Assembly: GCA_016178595.1 (NCBI GenBank)
Contig: JACOSY010000013.1
Location: 1 to 64,000, forward strand
DNA length: 64,000 nt
Source of the DNA: Ignavibacteria bacterium
GTDB lineage: Bacteria > Bacteroidota > Ignavibacteria > UBA10030 > SZUA-254
Reading direction: 5' to 3'
Shown: one piece after another, positions 1-8,069 of the stretch
How the letters are laid out: every line of letters starts with the position of its first letter
Numbering within the stretch: the first letter of the stretch is position 1
Position numbers and translations under genes: made by a program
The notes under the pieces: model-generated
Told to the model about the DNA's origin: nothing
Databases searched by the model: none
What the model saw: only the letters and a program-made list of their open reading frames with translations

Positions 1-94
1 CAAGGACATCCTTTACTCCTGCTCTGGTGAATGGAATGCTTCCCCGTGCAGGATATAGGGAATCTTCCAGCAATTTTCGTTTAGATTTTTCCAT
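1..94 (-). CDS. N-terminal fragment of an unrecognised protein
   Basis: A minus-strand reading frame opens with ATG at 94-92 and runs off the window start. A GGAGG Shine-Dalgarno site (CCTCC at 104-108 on the plus strand) lies 9 nt upstream, which is the main support for a real gene. The 31 visible residues are basic at the start (MEKSKRK) and contain no signal peptide or motif I can name. It is divergent from the asparaginase-family gene, so the roughly 110 bp between them must hold both promoters. Confidence 0.5.
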   Translation of the reverse strand, partial: MEKSKRKLLEDSLYPARGSIPFTRAGVKDVL

Positions 95-207
95 GAGGCA
101 ATACCTCCGTTTTATTTAGATTTTTAATGAGTCAATGCGCTTTTTTGCTTTTCACTGCCGTTCTTTCTACATTCGCTCACGTCTCCACTTCAGACAAGGA
201 TTCCGTC

Positions 208-1278
208 ATGGACCCGCTATCTCGTCGTGCATTCCTCAAAACCACTACCCTTGCCGGTGCCTCGACTCTCACTTCTGTCATATTCCCCAACGGCATTACA
301 GCCCAGGCAATGCCACAGTCGTCACCGGTGCACAAGCCGATTGTCGTTGGCAGCGCCAATAGCGCAATGGCATTTGAAAAGGTCATGGAGCTTCTCAACC
401 AGGGGAAGGATGCACTCGATGCCGTGATTGCAGGAGTGAACATTGTAGAAGACGATCCGAAAGACACGAGCGTCGGCTACGGCGGCCTGCCGAATGAAGA
501 AGGCGTTGTCGAGCTGGATGCAGCAGTGATGCATGGGCCAAGCTATCGTGCAGGAGCTGTCGCAGCAATTCGCAATATCAAGAATCCCTCGAAGGTCGCT
601 CGCCTCGTGATGGAGCGTACCGATCACGTCCTGCTCGTCGGTGAGGGCGCGCTCAAGTTCGCAAAGGCGCACGGTTTTCAGGAAGAGAACCTCTTAACCG
701 ATGAAGCGAGAGAAATTTGGCTGAAGTGGAAGGAAAATCTCAGCAACCAGGATAACTGGCTTCCCCCTCACTCCATCGATGATACGACGATTGGCGAGAC
801 CTTTGATGCGTATCTCCAGCACTATGGCACAATTCATTGCAGCGCTCTCGATCAGAACGGAAATCTTTCCTGCGTGACGACGACGAGCGGACGCTCGTTC
901 AAGATTCCCGGACGGGTGGGTGATTCCCCCATCATTGGCGCCGGTCTTTACTGCGACAACGAGGTCGGTTCTGCCGGATCAACCGGGCGTGGAGAGGCCA
1001 ACCTGCTGAACTGCAGCTCGGTCATGATCGTCGAATGGATGCGGCAGGGAAAGTCGCCCGAGGAGGCGTCCATGCTCGCGTGTAAGCGAATCAATGAGCG
1101 ATGCTGTGAGGCTCGGCTGAAAGATGAGAAGGGGCGGTTCAAACAGAATGTTGCCTTTTTCGCACTCACCAAGAGGGGCGAGTATGGAAGTGCCGCCATT
1201 TGGAATGACACGTATTATATGGTTCACGACGGCAGTAGTCCAAAGAAGCTCGAATGTGCGTATCTTTTTAAGAAATGA
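208..1278 (+). CDS. N(4)-(beta-N-acetylglucosaminyl)-L-asparaginase / isoaspartyl peptidase family (Ntn hydrolase), Tat-exported
   Basis: This is a glycosylasparaginase-family N-terminal-nucleophile hydrolase of 356 aa that would cleave asparaginyl or isoaspartyl amide bonds outside the cytoplasm. Such proteins self-cleave before a Thr that becomes the nucleophile; the matching site is the GTIHC motif with Thr near residue 208. A TSTNG-like loop follows (TTTSG) and a glycine-rich GSAGSTGRGEA segment downstream fits the family. The N-terminus has a twin-arginine signal (SRRAFLK) and a hydrophobic stretch ending near TAQA, so Tat export is likely. I chose ATG 208 because AAGGA lies 8 nt upstream and the Tat motif then sits at residues 5-11; an in-frame ATG at 127 has no such site. 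Exact substrate cannot be told. Confidence 0.85.
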   Translation: MDPLSRRAFLKTTTLAGASTLTSVIFPNGITAQAMPQSSPVHKPIVVGSANSAMAFEKVMELLNQGKDALDAVIAGVNIVEDDPKDTSVGYGGLPNEEGVVELDAAVMHGPSYRAGAVAAIRNIKNPSKVARLVMERTDHVLLVGEGALKFAKAHGFQEENLLTDEAREIWLKWKENLSNQDNWLPPHSIDDTTIGETFDAYLQHYGTIHCSALDQNGNLSCVTTTSGRSFKIPGRVGDSPIIGAGLYCDNEVGSAGSTGRGEANLLNCSSVMIVEWMRQGKSPEEASMLACKRINERCCEARLKDEKGRFKQNVAFFALTKRGEYGSAAIWNDTYYMVHDGSSPKKLECAYLFKK

Positions 1279-1328
1279 TTCCGGACAGTGCGCTGTCGAT
1301 TCCCCGGTGTAGTACACGATCGGCTCTC

Positions 1329-1359
1329 TTGCAAAAGAGAAATTCCTTGCCTACCTTAC
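1329..1359 (+). promoter_or_regulatory. Bacteroidota-type promoter candidate for the TlpA-like gene
   Basis: TTG at 1329-1331 is followed after 20 nt by TACCTTAC at 1352-1359, which resembles the TAnnTTTG -7 element of Bacteroidota promoters. The start codon is 23 nt downstream and preceded by AGAAGGAG. The same TTG-20-TACCTTA pattern recurs before the DUF4159 gene. Confidence 0.4.
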
Positions 1360-1381
1360 GATAGAAGGAGAATAATAAGAC

Positions 1382-1969
1382 ATGACATTTCTTCCTGTAC
1401 ATACTCTCGCCATTGTGGTACTCTTGCTGCTTGCGATAGGCTGTGGACAGAAGGATGATTCAAAGACCGAAGAACAACTGCGGCAAACACAGGTTCAAAG
1501 CACTGATACCAGCGGTAATGTCGCTGAAGTTTTCGGCGTCATCAAGAGACCCAATACAGTGCCGAACTTCTCATGGAAAGACAATGGCGGGAAGACGGTT
1601 GACTTTGACAATTTCCACGGCAAGGTTACGCTTGTCAACTTTTGGGCGACATGGTGCGGGCCCTGCAAGAGAGAACTTCCCGATCTCATCGCACTCAGCC
1701 AGGAACTCGCGGCACTGAACATCAAAATCCTCGGTGTTGCAACGGATCGTGCTCCGAACGCGGTGGACCTCGTTCGCACATTCGTCAAGGAACATGGAAT
1801 CCCCTATCAAAACATCGTGTCGAATGACGATCTCGAAGATGCCTTCGGGAATCCCCGCGCAATTCCAACGTCGTTCTTGGTCAACGCGAACGGAAAGATC
1901 ACCCAAACGATCATCGGCATCCGTTCGAAGGAATTCTACCGCCAGGCGATGACCGCGCTCGCGCAGTAA
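1382..1969 (+). CDS. TlpA-family thioredoxin-like lipoprotein
   Basis: A periplasmic, membrane-anchored thiol-disulfide oxidoreductase of the TlpA/ResA/AhpC-TSA type, 195 aa. The N-terminus is a lipoprotein signal peptide with lipobox LAIGC, Cys21 being the likely lipidated residue. After a polar linker, the thioredoxin fold begins near residue 60; the redox motif WCGPC lies at residues 91-95, with the usual FWATWCGPC context, and the cis-proline loop appears as AIPTSFLV. A GAAGGAG Shine-Dalgarno site precedes the ATG. It stands alone between the asparaginase gene and thiL. Such proteins usually keep cytochrome c or envelope thiols reduced; the partner here is unknown. Confidence 0.88.
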   Translation: MTFLPVHTLAIVVLLLLAIGCGQKDDSKTEEQLRQTQVQSTDTSGNVAEVFGVIKRPNTVPNFSWKDNGGKTVDFDNFHGKVTLVNFWATWCGPCKRELPDLIALSQELAALNIKILGVATDRAPNAVDLVRTFVKEHGIPYQNIVSNDDLEDAFGNPRAIPTSFLVNANGKITQTIIGIRSKEFYRQAMTALAQ

Positions 1970-1976
1970 CCGGCTG

Positions 1977-2007
1977 TTGTTTTTTATCCCCCCTTTCTGT
2001 AAGTTTT
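1977..2007 (+). promoter_or_regulatory. promoter candidate for thiL, nearly leaderless
   Basis: TTG at 1977-1979, 20 nt, then TAAGTTTT at 2000-2007 matches the TTG-N20-TAnnTTTG arrangement seen elsewhere in the window. The thiL ATG is at 2012, only 4 nt past the box, and no Shine-Dalgarno sequence is present, so a transcript starting at the usual distance would have little or no leader. Confidence 0.35.
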
Positions 2008-2011
2008 CTGC

Positions 2012-3079
2012 ATGGAACAGAAGCATACGACTATCACGTCGATTGGTGAATTCGCTCTCATTGATCGTATCAAAGAGATCGTCAACGTCCGTGTCGACGA
2101 CGCATCGCTTCACGACCAACTTCGACTCGGAATCTCCGACGATGCTGCAGTGTACCGCCCAACACCCGGAAAGGTTCAACTCCTCACCACAGATGCTTTT
2201 ATTGAAGGCGTTCACTTCGATCTCCTCTTCACGACATTCAGGCATCTCGGATGGAAGGTGATGGCTGCAAGCTTCAGCGACATCGCTGCGATGGGCGGCG
2301 CACCTCGCTACGCTGCATTGACGCTTTCCCTTCCTCAAAAAATATCGATTGAAATGGTAGAGGAATTGTACCGGGGTATTACATTCGCATGCAAGAAATA
2401 TTCGTGTCTGGTCATCGGTGGCGACACGACGGCAGCATCCGGTAACACGATGATTTCCGCCACGATCATCGGCGAAGCCGTGGAATCGAACGTCATTCAA
2501 AGGCGCGGCGCAAAGCCGGGAGATTATGTGTGCGTCACCGGCCATCTGGGAGCTTCGCTATCCGGATTGAAAATTCTTCTCCGCGAAAAAAATCGGTTTG
2601 CCCAAGCAGTGGATCCTTCGCACTTCAGAGCGGAGCTGGAGCCCTACGCTCCCGCAATCGAGAAACACTTGATGCCGAAGCCCCGCCTCGACATCTCGAA
2701 AATTCTGTCTGAACAAGTACAAATTCATGCGATGATCGATATCAGCGACGGACTTGCCTCCGAAGTCCATCATCTCTGTGCGTACAGCGGCGTTGGCGCA
2801 TCGATCTACGAACACAATCTTCCGGTCGAATCTATTACGCAACGAATTGCCGACGAATTCTCCGAATCCCCCGCCCACTACGCCTTGTATGGCGGGGAAG
2901 AGTACGAATTACTCTTTACGCTGACCGATGAGGAGTTCGCGAAGCTCGATAGACTTACCAACGATGTCACGATCATCGGACGAATCACTGAAAAAGAAAA
3001 AGGGATCGAGCTTGTCCATGAGAATGGTGAGCATGAAGCTCTCCCATTCGGCGGGTGGGATCATTTTAGTTCTCGGTAG
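2012..3079 (+). CDS. thiL: thiamine-monophosphate kinase
   Basis: ThiL phosphorylates thiamine monophosphate to thiamine diphosphate with ATP, the last step of cofactor synthesis. The 355-aa protein has the PurM/ThiL fold features: N-terminal GEFALIDRIKE, the metal-binding GISDDAAVY loop, the LTTDAFIEGVHFD segment, GGDTTA near residue 135, the MIDISDGLASEVHHL motif and the C-terminal YGGEEYELLFT signature. Length is close to the usual 320-350 aa. The ATG lacks a Shine-Dalgarno site. The TAG stop (3077-3079) lies inside a copy of the intergenic repeat GGTAGGACAG, so the last residue, Arg, is repeat-encoded. No other thiamine gene is adjacent. Confidence 0.93.
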   Translation: MEQKHTTITSIGEFALIDRIKEIVNVRVDDASLHDQLRLGISDDAAVYRPTPGKVQLLTTDAFIEGVHFDLLFTTFRHLGWKVMAASFSDIAAMGGAPRYAALTLSLPQKISIEMVEELYRGITFACKKYSCLVIGGDTTAASGNTMISATIIGEAVESNVIQRRGAKPGDYVCVTGHLGASLSGLKILLREKNRFAQAVDPSHFRAELEPYAPAIEKHLMPKPRLDISKILSEQVQIHAMIDISDGLASEVHHLCAYSGVGASIYEHNLPVESITQRIADEFSESPAHYALYGGEEYELLFTLTDEEFAKLDRLTNDVTIIGRITEKEKGIELVHENGEHEALPFGGWDHFSSR

Positions 3080-3311
3080 GACAGAAGTCCTCTCTGGTAC
3101 TGGGAGGGAGTTCCTACTCCCGACCATCGCTACGTGACAACTCCCGACCTAGGCGACTAAAAGGTCGGGAGCACAGCTCCCTCCCAGCAGACATAGGGCG
3201 ACCAGACTGGTAGCCCTTCTGTTTTTCTGCGTACTTTTTCCTACCTTTGGTTCATCGGTAGGACAGGACTCCTGTCCACCAGATGGACAGGCGAGAACGT
3301 CTGTCCATCCA
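3075..3311. repeat. palindrome-rich intergenic repeat block between thiL and the MFS gene
   Basis: The whole gap is built of inverted repeats. GGTAGGACAG opens it at 3075 and supplies the thiL stop codon. CTCCCGACCT (3141-3150) pairs perfectly with AGGTCGGGAG (3162-3171). A second GGTAGGACAGG copy at 3257 folds on itself as GGACAGG/CCTGTCC (3261-3277), and GATGGACAG pairs with CTGTCCATC (about 3283-3311), ending some 10 bp before the MFS start codon. No coding frame or T-run terminator is seen. Related copies flank pyrF at 34.5 kb. Confidence 0.7.
3242..3249 (+). promoter_or_regulatory. -7 element candidate upstream of the MFS transporter
   Basis: TACCTTTG at 3242-3249 is an exact match to the Bacteroidota -7 consensus TAnnTTTG. 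The matching upstream element is weak (CTG rather than TTG about 20 nt before, inside a T-rich stretch). The start codon is 71 nt downstream, behind two hairpin repeats. Confidence 0.35.
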
Positions 3312-3320
3312 CAGATAACC

Positions 3321-4508
3321 ATGAACAGACTTCGCACATCGCTCGGTCTTGAGCGCAACATCGTTGTGATGCTTGCAAGCATCATCGTCCTCGGCATCGG
3401 CGAGGAGTTGTGGACTCGCTTCGTTCCCAAGTATCTCGAACTCCTCGGCGCTACGACCTGGGTTGTTGCTTGGTACGGTACACTGCGTGACTTCCTCGAT
3501 GCAGTCTACCAGTATCCCGGCGGCTGGCTCGCAGACACGCTTGGTCGCCGTAAAGCGCTCGTCGCGTTCACCCTCATTGCAATAATCGGCTACCTGATCT
3601 TTGCTGTCGGCCGTCATTGGATATGGATATTGGTTGGAACGGTCTTTGTCATGGCATGGGGAAGCCTCACTTCGCCGGCCGTCTTTGCGATCATCGGCGA
3701 TAACCTTCCCAGGGCACGCCGCTCGATTGGCTTCGGCGTGCAATCGATTATCAAAAGAGTTCCTGTTGTCATCGCGCCAACGCTTGGCGGACTTCTTGTT
3801 GCGTCTCTCGGTTTCGTCGATGGCATTCGTGTTGGTGTCATCATTACGATAGTCCTGGCTCTCCTCGGTATCACGATTATCGGAAAATATTATCGGGAGA
3901 TTCACGTTGCTACGACAGACGGATCAACATTGAGAAGCATCTGGCGAGAAATGGATCCATACCTCAAACGGTTGCTCCTTGCCGACTGTCTCGCCCGGTG
4001 GGCGGAAGGCATACCGAAAGTCTTCATCATCCTCTATGCTCTCGATGTCTTGCACGTAAGTCCACTCGCATTCGGCACGCTCACAAGCCTCCAGATGGCA
4101 ACATCCATCATCGTCTATATTCCGATCGCAAAGCTGTCCGATACATTGAACCGGAAGCCGTTCGTTTTACTCACGTTCGCTTTCTTTGCTCTCTTTCCAT
4201 TGGTGCTTGCCGGTGCGGCAAGCTTTACATGGATTGTTCTCGCGTTTATGTTCGCAGGGTTGCGGGAAATTGGCGAGCCGGCACGCAAAGCGCTCATCGT
4301 CGATCTCGCACAAGAAACCGCACGCGGTCGCGCCGTCGGGATCTATTACCTGGTTCGCGGACTGGTTGTCTTCCCTGCTTCTCTCGCCGGTGGATTGTTG
4401 TGGACACTCGGCAAGCAACTTCCATTCTACGCTGCATTTGCTATCGGCACAATTGGATTCATCGTCTATGCACTGACTGGACCTGGTGAAAAATCGGTGC
4501 GTACGTAA
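3321..4508 (+). CDS. major facilitator superfamily transporter
   Basis: An inner-membrane secondary transporter of 395 aa with about 12 hydrophobic helices and the MFS loop 2-3 signature GGWLADTLGRRKALV near residues 70-84, repeated in weaker form after the central loop (AKLSDTLNRKPFV). The family moves small solutes driven by ion gradients; the substrate cannot be read from sequence. It is followed 19 bp later by a ChrB-domain protein with a good ribosome binding site, so the two may form an operon; ChrB-domain proteins are linked to chromate resistance, making an oxyanion or metal-related export role possible but unproven. No Shine-Dalgarno site is seen before the ATG, which follows a hairpin repeat. 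Confidence 0.85.
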   Translation: MNRLRTSLGLERNIVVMLASIIVLGIGEELWTRFVPKYLELLGATTWVVAWYGTLRDFLDAVYQYPGGWLADTLGRRKALVAFTLIAIIGYLIFAVGRHWIWILVGTVFVMAWGSLTSPAVFAIIGDNLPRARRSIGFGVQSIIKRVPVVIAPTLGGLLVASLGFVDGIRVGVIITIVLALLGITIIGKYYREIHVATTDGSTLRSIWREMDPYLKRLLLADCLARWAEGIPKVFIILYALDVLHVSPLAFGTLTSLQMATSIIVYIPIAKLSDTLNRKPFVLLTFAFFALFPLVLAGAASFTWIVLAFMFAGLREIGEPARKALIVDLAQETARGRAVGIYYLVRGLVVFPASLAGGLLWTLGKQLPFYAAFAIGTIGFIVYALTGPGEKSVRT

Positions 4509-4527
4509 ACTTCAAAAGGAGTTTCCT

Positions 4528-4959
4528 ATGAAATGGATTACGCGTGAGCACGTCAAAGTGGATCGGGTCGCATGCCCGTGGCTCATTAGAAAATTCGTCG
4601 ACCCGCAAGCGGAATTTCTCTTCCTCCCGGCGAGCGACGTTCTTGAGAGTGCACGACGAGAGAACGCCATTCCGTATGACGTCGAAGGAGTCGAGCTTGG
4701 CCACCATAACGGGAAGTGCAGCTTTGAAGCAATTGTTTCGAAGTATTCGATCGGTGATCCCGCTGTCCATCTCCTTGCAAAAATTGTTCACGGGGCGGAC
4801 GTGAAGGAGGATCTCTACGATCGTCCGGAGGCTCCGGGACTGAAAGCCATCGCAGAAGGATTCCGCTATCTCGGATTCAACACTGATCATGAAATTCTCG
4901 CCAAAGAGTTTATCATCTATGATGCACTGTATGCCTATTGTCAGACTCTGGCACAGTGA
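4528..4959 (+). CDS. ChrB-domain (chromate resistance) protein
   Basis: A 143-aa protein matching the C-terminal domain of ChrB (chromate resistance exported protein family): it opens with MKWITREHVKVDRVACPWLI, the conserved RVACPWLIRKF-like core with a Cys, and continues with FDVEGVELGHHNGKCSFE-type residues (GHHNGKCSFE here). The N-terminal regulatory domain of full ChrB is absent. ATG 4528 was chosen because AAAGGAG lies 7 nt upstream; a longer frame begins inside the MFS gene. It probably shares a transcript with the MFS transporter. The classical partner ChrA is not present, so a chromate function is only suggested by family. Confidence 0.8.
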   Translation: MKWITREHVKVDRVACPWLIRKFVDPQAEFLFLPASDVLESARRENAIPYDVEGVELGHHNGKCSFEAIVSKYSIGDPAVHLLAKIVHGADVKEDLYDRPEAPGLKAIAEGFRYLGFNTDHEILAKEFIIYDALYAYCQTLAQ

Positions 4960-5023
4960 CGATGGGCGGCGAAAGCGTGTTTGATTTGGCAACAGTTTCC
5001 ATCACTATTCTCAAAGGTGAATT

Positions 5024-5980
5024 ATGAAGCCATTCGTTGTTTTGATTTCTTCGTTGTTGATCATCGGCACCGTATGCGCCTGGCAACAGGAGAGTACGCG
5101 GACGGGCCGTACGAGCAATCGTGACTACCATGACGTTCTCTTATCGAATGTGCCTCTTCCACAGCACAATCAAGATTGGAAATCAGTCGAAGAGGTTTTC
5201 GATCGAAAAGGAACCGTACAGGGAGATGTCTTCAAAGTGACCTTCCCGAGGTCAGAGCTCAAAGTGAAAATGGGGAAGGTTACGATCTCGCCGGGTCTGG
5301 CGCTTACATCGTGGATCGCATTCAAGTCGATGGGAAACGAGACTATGGCTATGGGTGATCTTGTTTTGCTTGATAGTGAGATCGCGCCTGCGATGAAGAA
5401 GCTTATTGAAAATGGATTTGACGTCTCTGCCCTGCACAATCATATCATTGGCGAATCGCCGAACGTGATGTACATGCACTTCGAAGGTCGCGGTGAAGCC
5501 GCAAGGCTCGCCGGCGCTATGAAGAGTGTTCTCCAGCAGACAAAGACTCCGATAGGACCTCCACCCACCAAGGCAAAACAAACAACCACGCCTGATTGGG
5601 GAAATGCGGAATCCATTCTCGGACAGACGGGAAAGCGTAACGGCAAATTATTGCAATTCAGCATCCCACGCGCCGAAACGATTAGCGAAGACGATATGGA
5701 AATACCGCCGTTTATGGGTATGGCGACGGGCATTAACATGCAGATGGAAGGAAAGAAGGCGGCAACAACCGGCGACTTCGTCCTCCTCGCCGATGAAGTA
5801 AACCCTGTCATTCGCGCGCTCACGGAAAACGGCCTCGCTGTCACGGCGGTGCACAATCACATGCTCAACGAGATGCCGCGGCTTTTCTTCGTGCATTTCT
5901 GGGGTTACGACGATCCGGAGAAGATCGCACGCGGCTTGCGCGCCGCACTGGATAGAACCACCTCGGCACAGAAGAAGTAG
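5024..5980 (+). CDS. exported tandem DUF1259 (LppY/LpqO-like) protein
   Basis: A 318-aa secreted protein with an N-terminal signal peptide (hydrophobic residues about 4-18). The rest is two copies of the same roughly 130-aa domain, about residues 45-170 and 185-310. Each copy carries the pattern K.(L/V)..SIPR or TFPRSE, a G(M/L)...A...MQ/TSW segment, GD(L/F)VLL, and a His-rich end: ALHNHI...VMYMHF in copy 1 and AVHNHM...LFFVHF in copy 2. The clustered His residues could bind metal, but this is inference. The family is known as DUF1259/LppY-LpqO and has no settled function. AAAGGTG precedes the ATG. It follows the ChrB gene by 64 bp on the same strand. Confidence 0.8.
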   Translation: MKPFVVLISSLLIIGTVCAWQQESTRTGRTSNRDYHDVLLSNVPLPQHNQDWKSVEEVFDRKGTVQGDVFKVTFPRSELKVKMGKVTISPGLALTSWIAFKSMGNETMAMGDLVLLDSEIAPAMKKLIENGFDVSALHNHIIGESPNVMYMHFEGRGEAARLAGAMKSVLQQTKTPIGPPPTKAKQTTTPDWGNAESILGQTGKRNGKLLQFSIPRAETISEDDMEIPPFMGMATGINMQMEGKKAATTGDFVLLADEVNPVIRALTENGLAVTAVHNHMLNEMPRLFFVHFWGYDDPEKIARGLRAALDRTTSAQKK

Positions 5981-6049
5981 CATGTTTGTGTCTCTCCTAC
6001 CAAACTCGTATACTACGCGCACGTTCGACTTACAAGGAGAGACGCGTCC

Positions 6050-7312
6050 ATGCAATCAACCAGAAGAGGATTCATCAAACAGGTAGCGGGCGGCGTCGTC
6101 GGTTCGCTAACATTGAACACGCTGCCGGGAACCTCGGCTCTTCCCTTCATTGTTTCGCCTGACGATGAGGAGGCGTGGAAGAAAATCCGGGAACAATTTC
6201 CTCTCACACACAACCGCGTGTACTTCAACAACGGCACGATGGGACCATCTCCGTATCCCGTCATCGATGCCATCAAGCAAGCACTCGTGGATGTGGATAC
6301 ACGCGGAGAAGTCGACGGATGGGAAGCGGCGCGACCGAAGGCAGCTTCTTTCGTGAAAGTCGATTCAACCGAAATTTCTCTGACCCATAACACAACGGAA
6401 GGAATCAATATTGTCGCGTGGGGATTGCCGCTCAAACGGGGCGATGAAGTTATTCTTACAACGCACGAGCATGCCGGCAATGCACTCCCCTGGCTTAACC
6501 GCGCACACCTCGATGGAATTGTGCTAAGAACATTCACTCCTGCTTCAACTGCCGGTGAAACTCTCACTCGCATCAGCGATCTCATTTCACCGAAGACGCG
6601 AGCTATTGCGGTCCCGCACATAACGTGCACGGCTGGTCATGTCCTTCCTGAAAAAGAGATTGCAAAACTGGGACGTGAGAAAGGCTTGTGGACTTTCTTC
6701 GATGGCGCTCATGGTCCCGGTATGCTTCCGCTGGATTTGAAAGACATCGGCTGTGACTTCTACGCAGCGTGCGGACACAAATGGATGTGCGGGCCGAAAG
6801 GCACGGGCTTCTTGTACGTAAGGAAAGAAATGCTCGATGTGCTGCAAGCAAAATTCATCGGCGCATACTGCGATACCGGTTGGGACCTAACTACTGAGCC
6901 GCAGGAATTCAAAGGCTACGTACCGACCGCGCACAGATTCGACTACGCAACGCAAAGCGCGCCGGTGTTTATCGGCCTTGCGGCGACAGTCGATTTTCTG
7001 AATACGATTGGAAGAGAAAACATCAGCCAACGGAGCAGAGCACTTGCGGCACACTTGCAATCAAAGCTCCTCGAACTTGGAGACCGCATCGATATGCTGA
7101 CGCCGACTGAAGAAGGCTCGCGTGGTGCGATCGTCGGTTTCAGGATCAAGAAGATGCCGTACGATCGGTTCGGACAGTATGCGGCAAAGAAGGGCTTTCG
7201 GATTCGCCTCGTTCCGGAAAGTCACCTCAACTCAATCCGCGTTTCAACACATTTCTACAACAGCATGGAGGAAGTAGATCGGTTTGCGGAGGTGGTGAAG
7301 GAGGTGGCGTAG
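6050..7312 (+). CDS. Tat-exported class V aminotransferase family protein
   Basis: A pyridoxal-phosphate enzyme of the class V aminotransferase/cysteine desulfurase superfamily, 420 aa. Residues 4-8 form a twin-arginine motif (RRGFIK) followed by a hydrophobic segment to about residue 30, so export folded via Tat is likely. Visible fold landmarks are NNGTMGPSP near the start, THNTTEGIN, the DGAHGPGM aspartate motif that holds the cofactor ring nitrogen, and the GHKWMCGPKG lysine motif that binds PLP. AAGGAGA precedes the ATG. Exported members of this family are often near isopenicillin-N epimerase-like proteins; the substrate is unknown. Its 3' end meets pdxH tail to tail with a 2-bp gap. Confidence 0.87.
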   Translation: MQSTRRGFIKQVAGGVVGSLTLNTLPGTSALPFIVSPDDEEAWKKIREQFPLTHNRVYFNNGTMGPSPYPVIDAIKQALVDVDTRGEVDGWEAARPKAASFVKVDSTEISLTHNTTEGINIVAWGLPLKRGDEVILTTHEHAGNALPWLNRAHLDGIVLRTFTPASTAGETLTRISDLISPKTRAIAVPHITCTAGHVLPEKEIAKLGREKGLWTFFDGAHGPGMLPLDLKDIGCDFYAACGHKWMCGPKGTGFLYVRKEMLDVLQAKFIGAYCDTGWDLTTEPQEFKGYVPTAHRFDYATQSAPVFIGLAATVDFLNTIGRENISQRSRALAAHLQSKLLELGDRIDMLTPTEEGSRGAIVGFRIKKMPYDRFGQYAAKKGFRIRLVPESHLNSIRVSTHFYNSMEEVDRFAEVVKEVA

Positions 7313-7314
7313 AG

Positions 7315-7935
7315 TCACGGCGCCAGCCGTTGAATTTTCCACGACCCGTTGCCGCGCAATGTATACACGATTCGGTCATGGAGGCGCGACTGCCGTCCCT
7401 GCCAGAATTCGATTCGTGACGGCTTCACGCGATAGCCGCCCCAGTGCGGCGGGCGAGGAACCAGTTTACCTGCAAATTGCTTTTCCAGCATCTCCATCCT
7501 GCGATCAAGCTCTTCTCGTGTTGCGATAACGTCGCTTTGCGGGGAAGCATGAGCGCCAATCTGACTTTCGCGGGGTCGTGTCTGGAAGTATTCATCCGAC
7601 TCTTGGGACGAGACTTTTTCGACAACGCCTTCGATGCGCACCTGGTGCTCAAGCATCGGCCACCAGAATGCAAGCTCGACGTTTGGATTCAGCGCCAACT
7701 CCTTACTCTTGCGACTATTATAATTCGTGTAAAAAACAAAGCCGTGGGCGTCGAAGCTCTTCAATAAAACAATGCGCACCGATGGTTTTCCATCGGGCGT
7801 TGCCGTTGCAAGAGACATCGCATTGGGGAGGATGGGCTGCACTGCAGTCGCTTCGTCGTACCACGCCTTGAACTCAGTAATGGGATCGGGAGGAACAGTT
7901 TGTTCATCAAGTATGCGTTCGATGTGATCAACCAT
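7315..7935 (-). CDS. pdxH: pyridoxamine 5'-phosphate oxidase
   Basis: PdxH uses FMN and oxygen to turn pyridoxine or pyridoxamine 5'-phosphate into pyridoxal 5'-phosphate. The 206-aa protein shows the family blocks: MSLATATPDGKPSVRIVLLK, the FMN/phosphate-binding FYTNYNSRKSKELALNP, QVRIEG, the SRESQIGAHAS-like segment (RPRESQIGAHASPQS), PPHWGGYRV and FWQGRQSRLHDR near the C-terminus. I preferred ATG 7935 (MVDHIER), giving normal length; an in-frame ATG at 7980 adds 15 atypical residues. Neither has a strong Shine-Dalgarno site. It is convergent with a PLP-dependent enzyme gene, a neighbourhood that makes sense but does not prove a link. Confidence 0.92.
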   Translation of the reverse strand: MVDHIERILDEQTVPPDPITEFKAWYDEATAVQPILPNAMSLATATPDGKPSVRIVLLKSFDAHGFVFYTNYNSRKSKELALNPNVELAFWWPMLEHQVRIEGVVEKVSSQESDEYFQTRPRESQIGAHASPQSDVIATREELDRRMEMLEKQFAGKLVPRPPHWGGYRVKPSRIEFWQGRQSRLHDRIVYTLRGNGSWKIQRLAP

Positions 7936-8069
7936 GACGGTGTTTTGCGTTGTGGTAACGAAATAATATAGAAATTTCAAATATAGAACTCAAGAAATTC
8001 CACTTGATGCTTACCCATCAATTCTCTACATTCTTCATAGTCCCATCAAACATCCAGGAGATCGATAGC

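Noticed and set aside
1571-2545. 324-codon minus-strand open frame across the TlpA-like gene and thiL
   Set aside because: It lies antisense to two well-supported genes, has no recognisable family and no ribosome site; it is a shadow of biased codon use.
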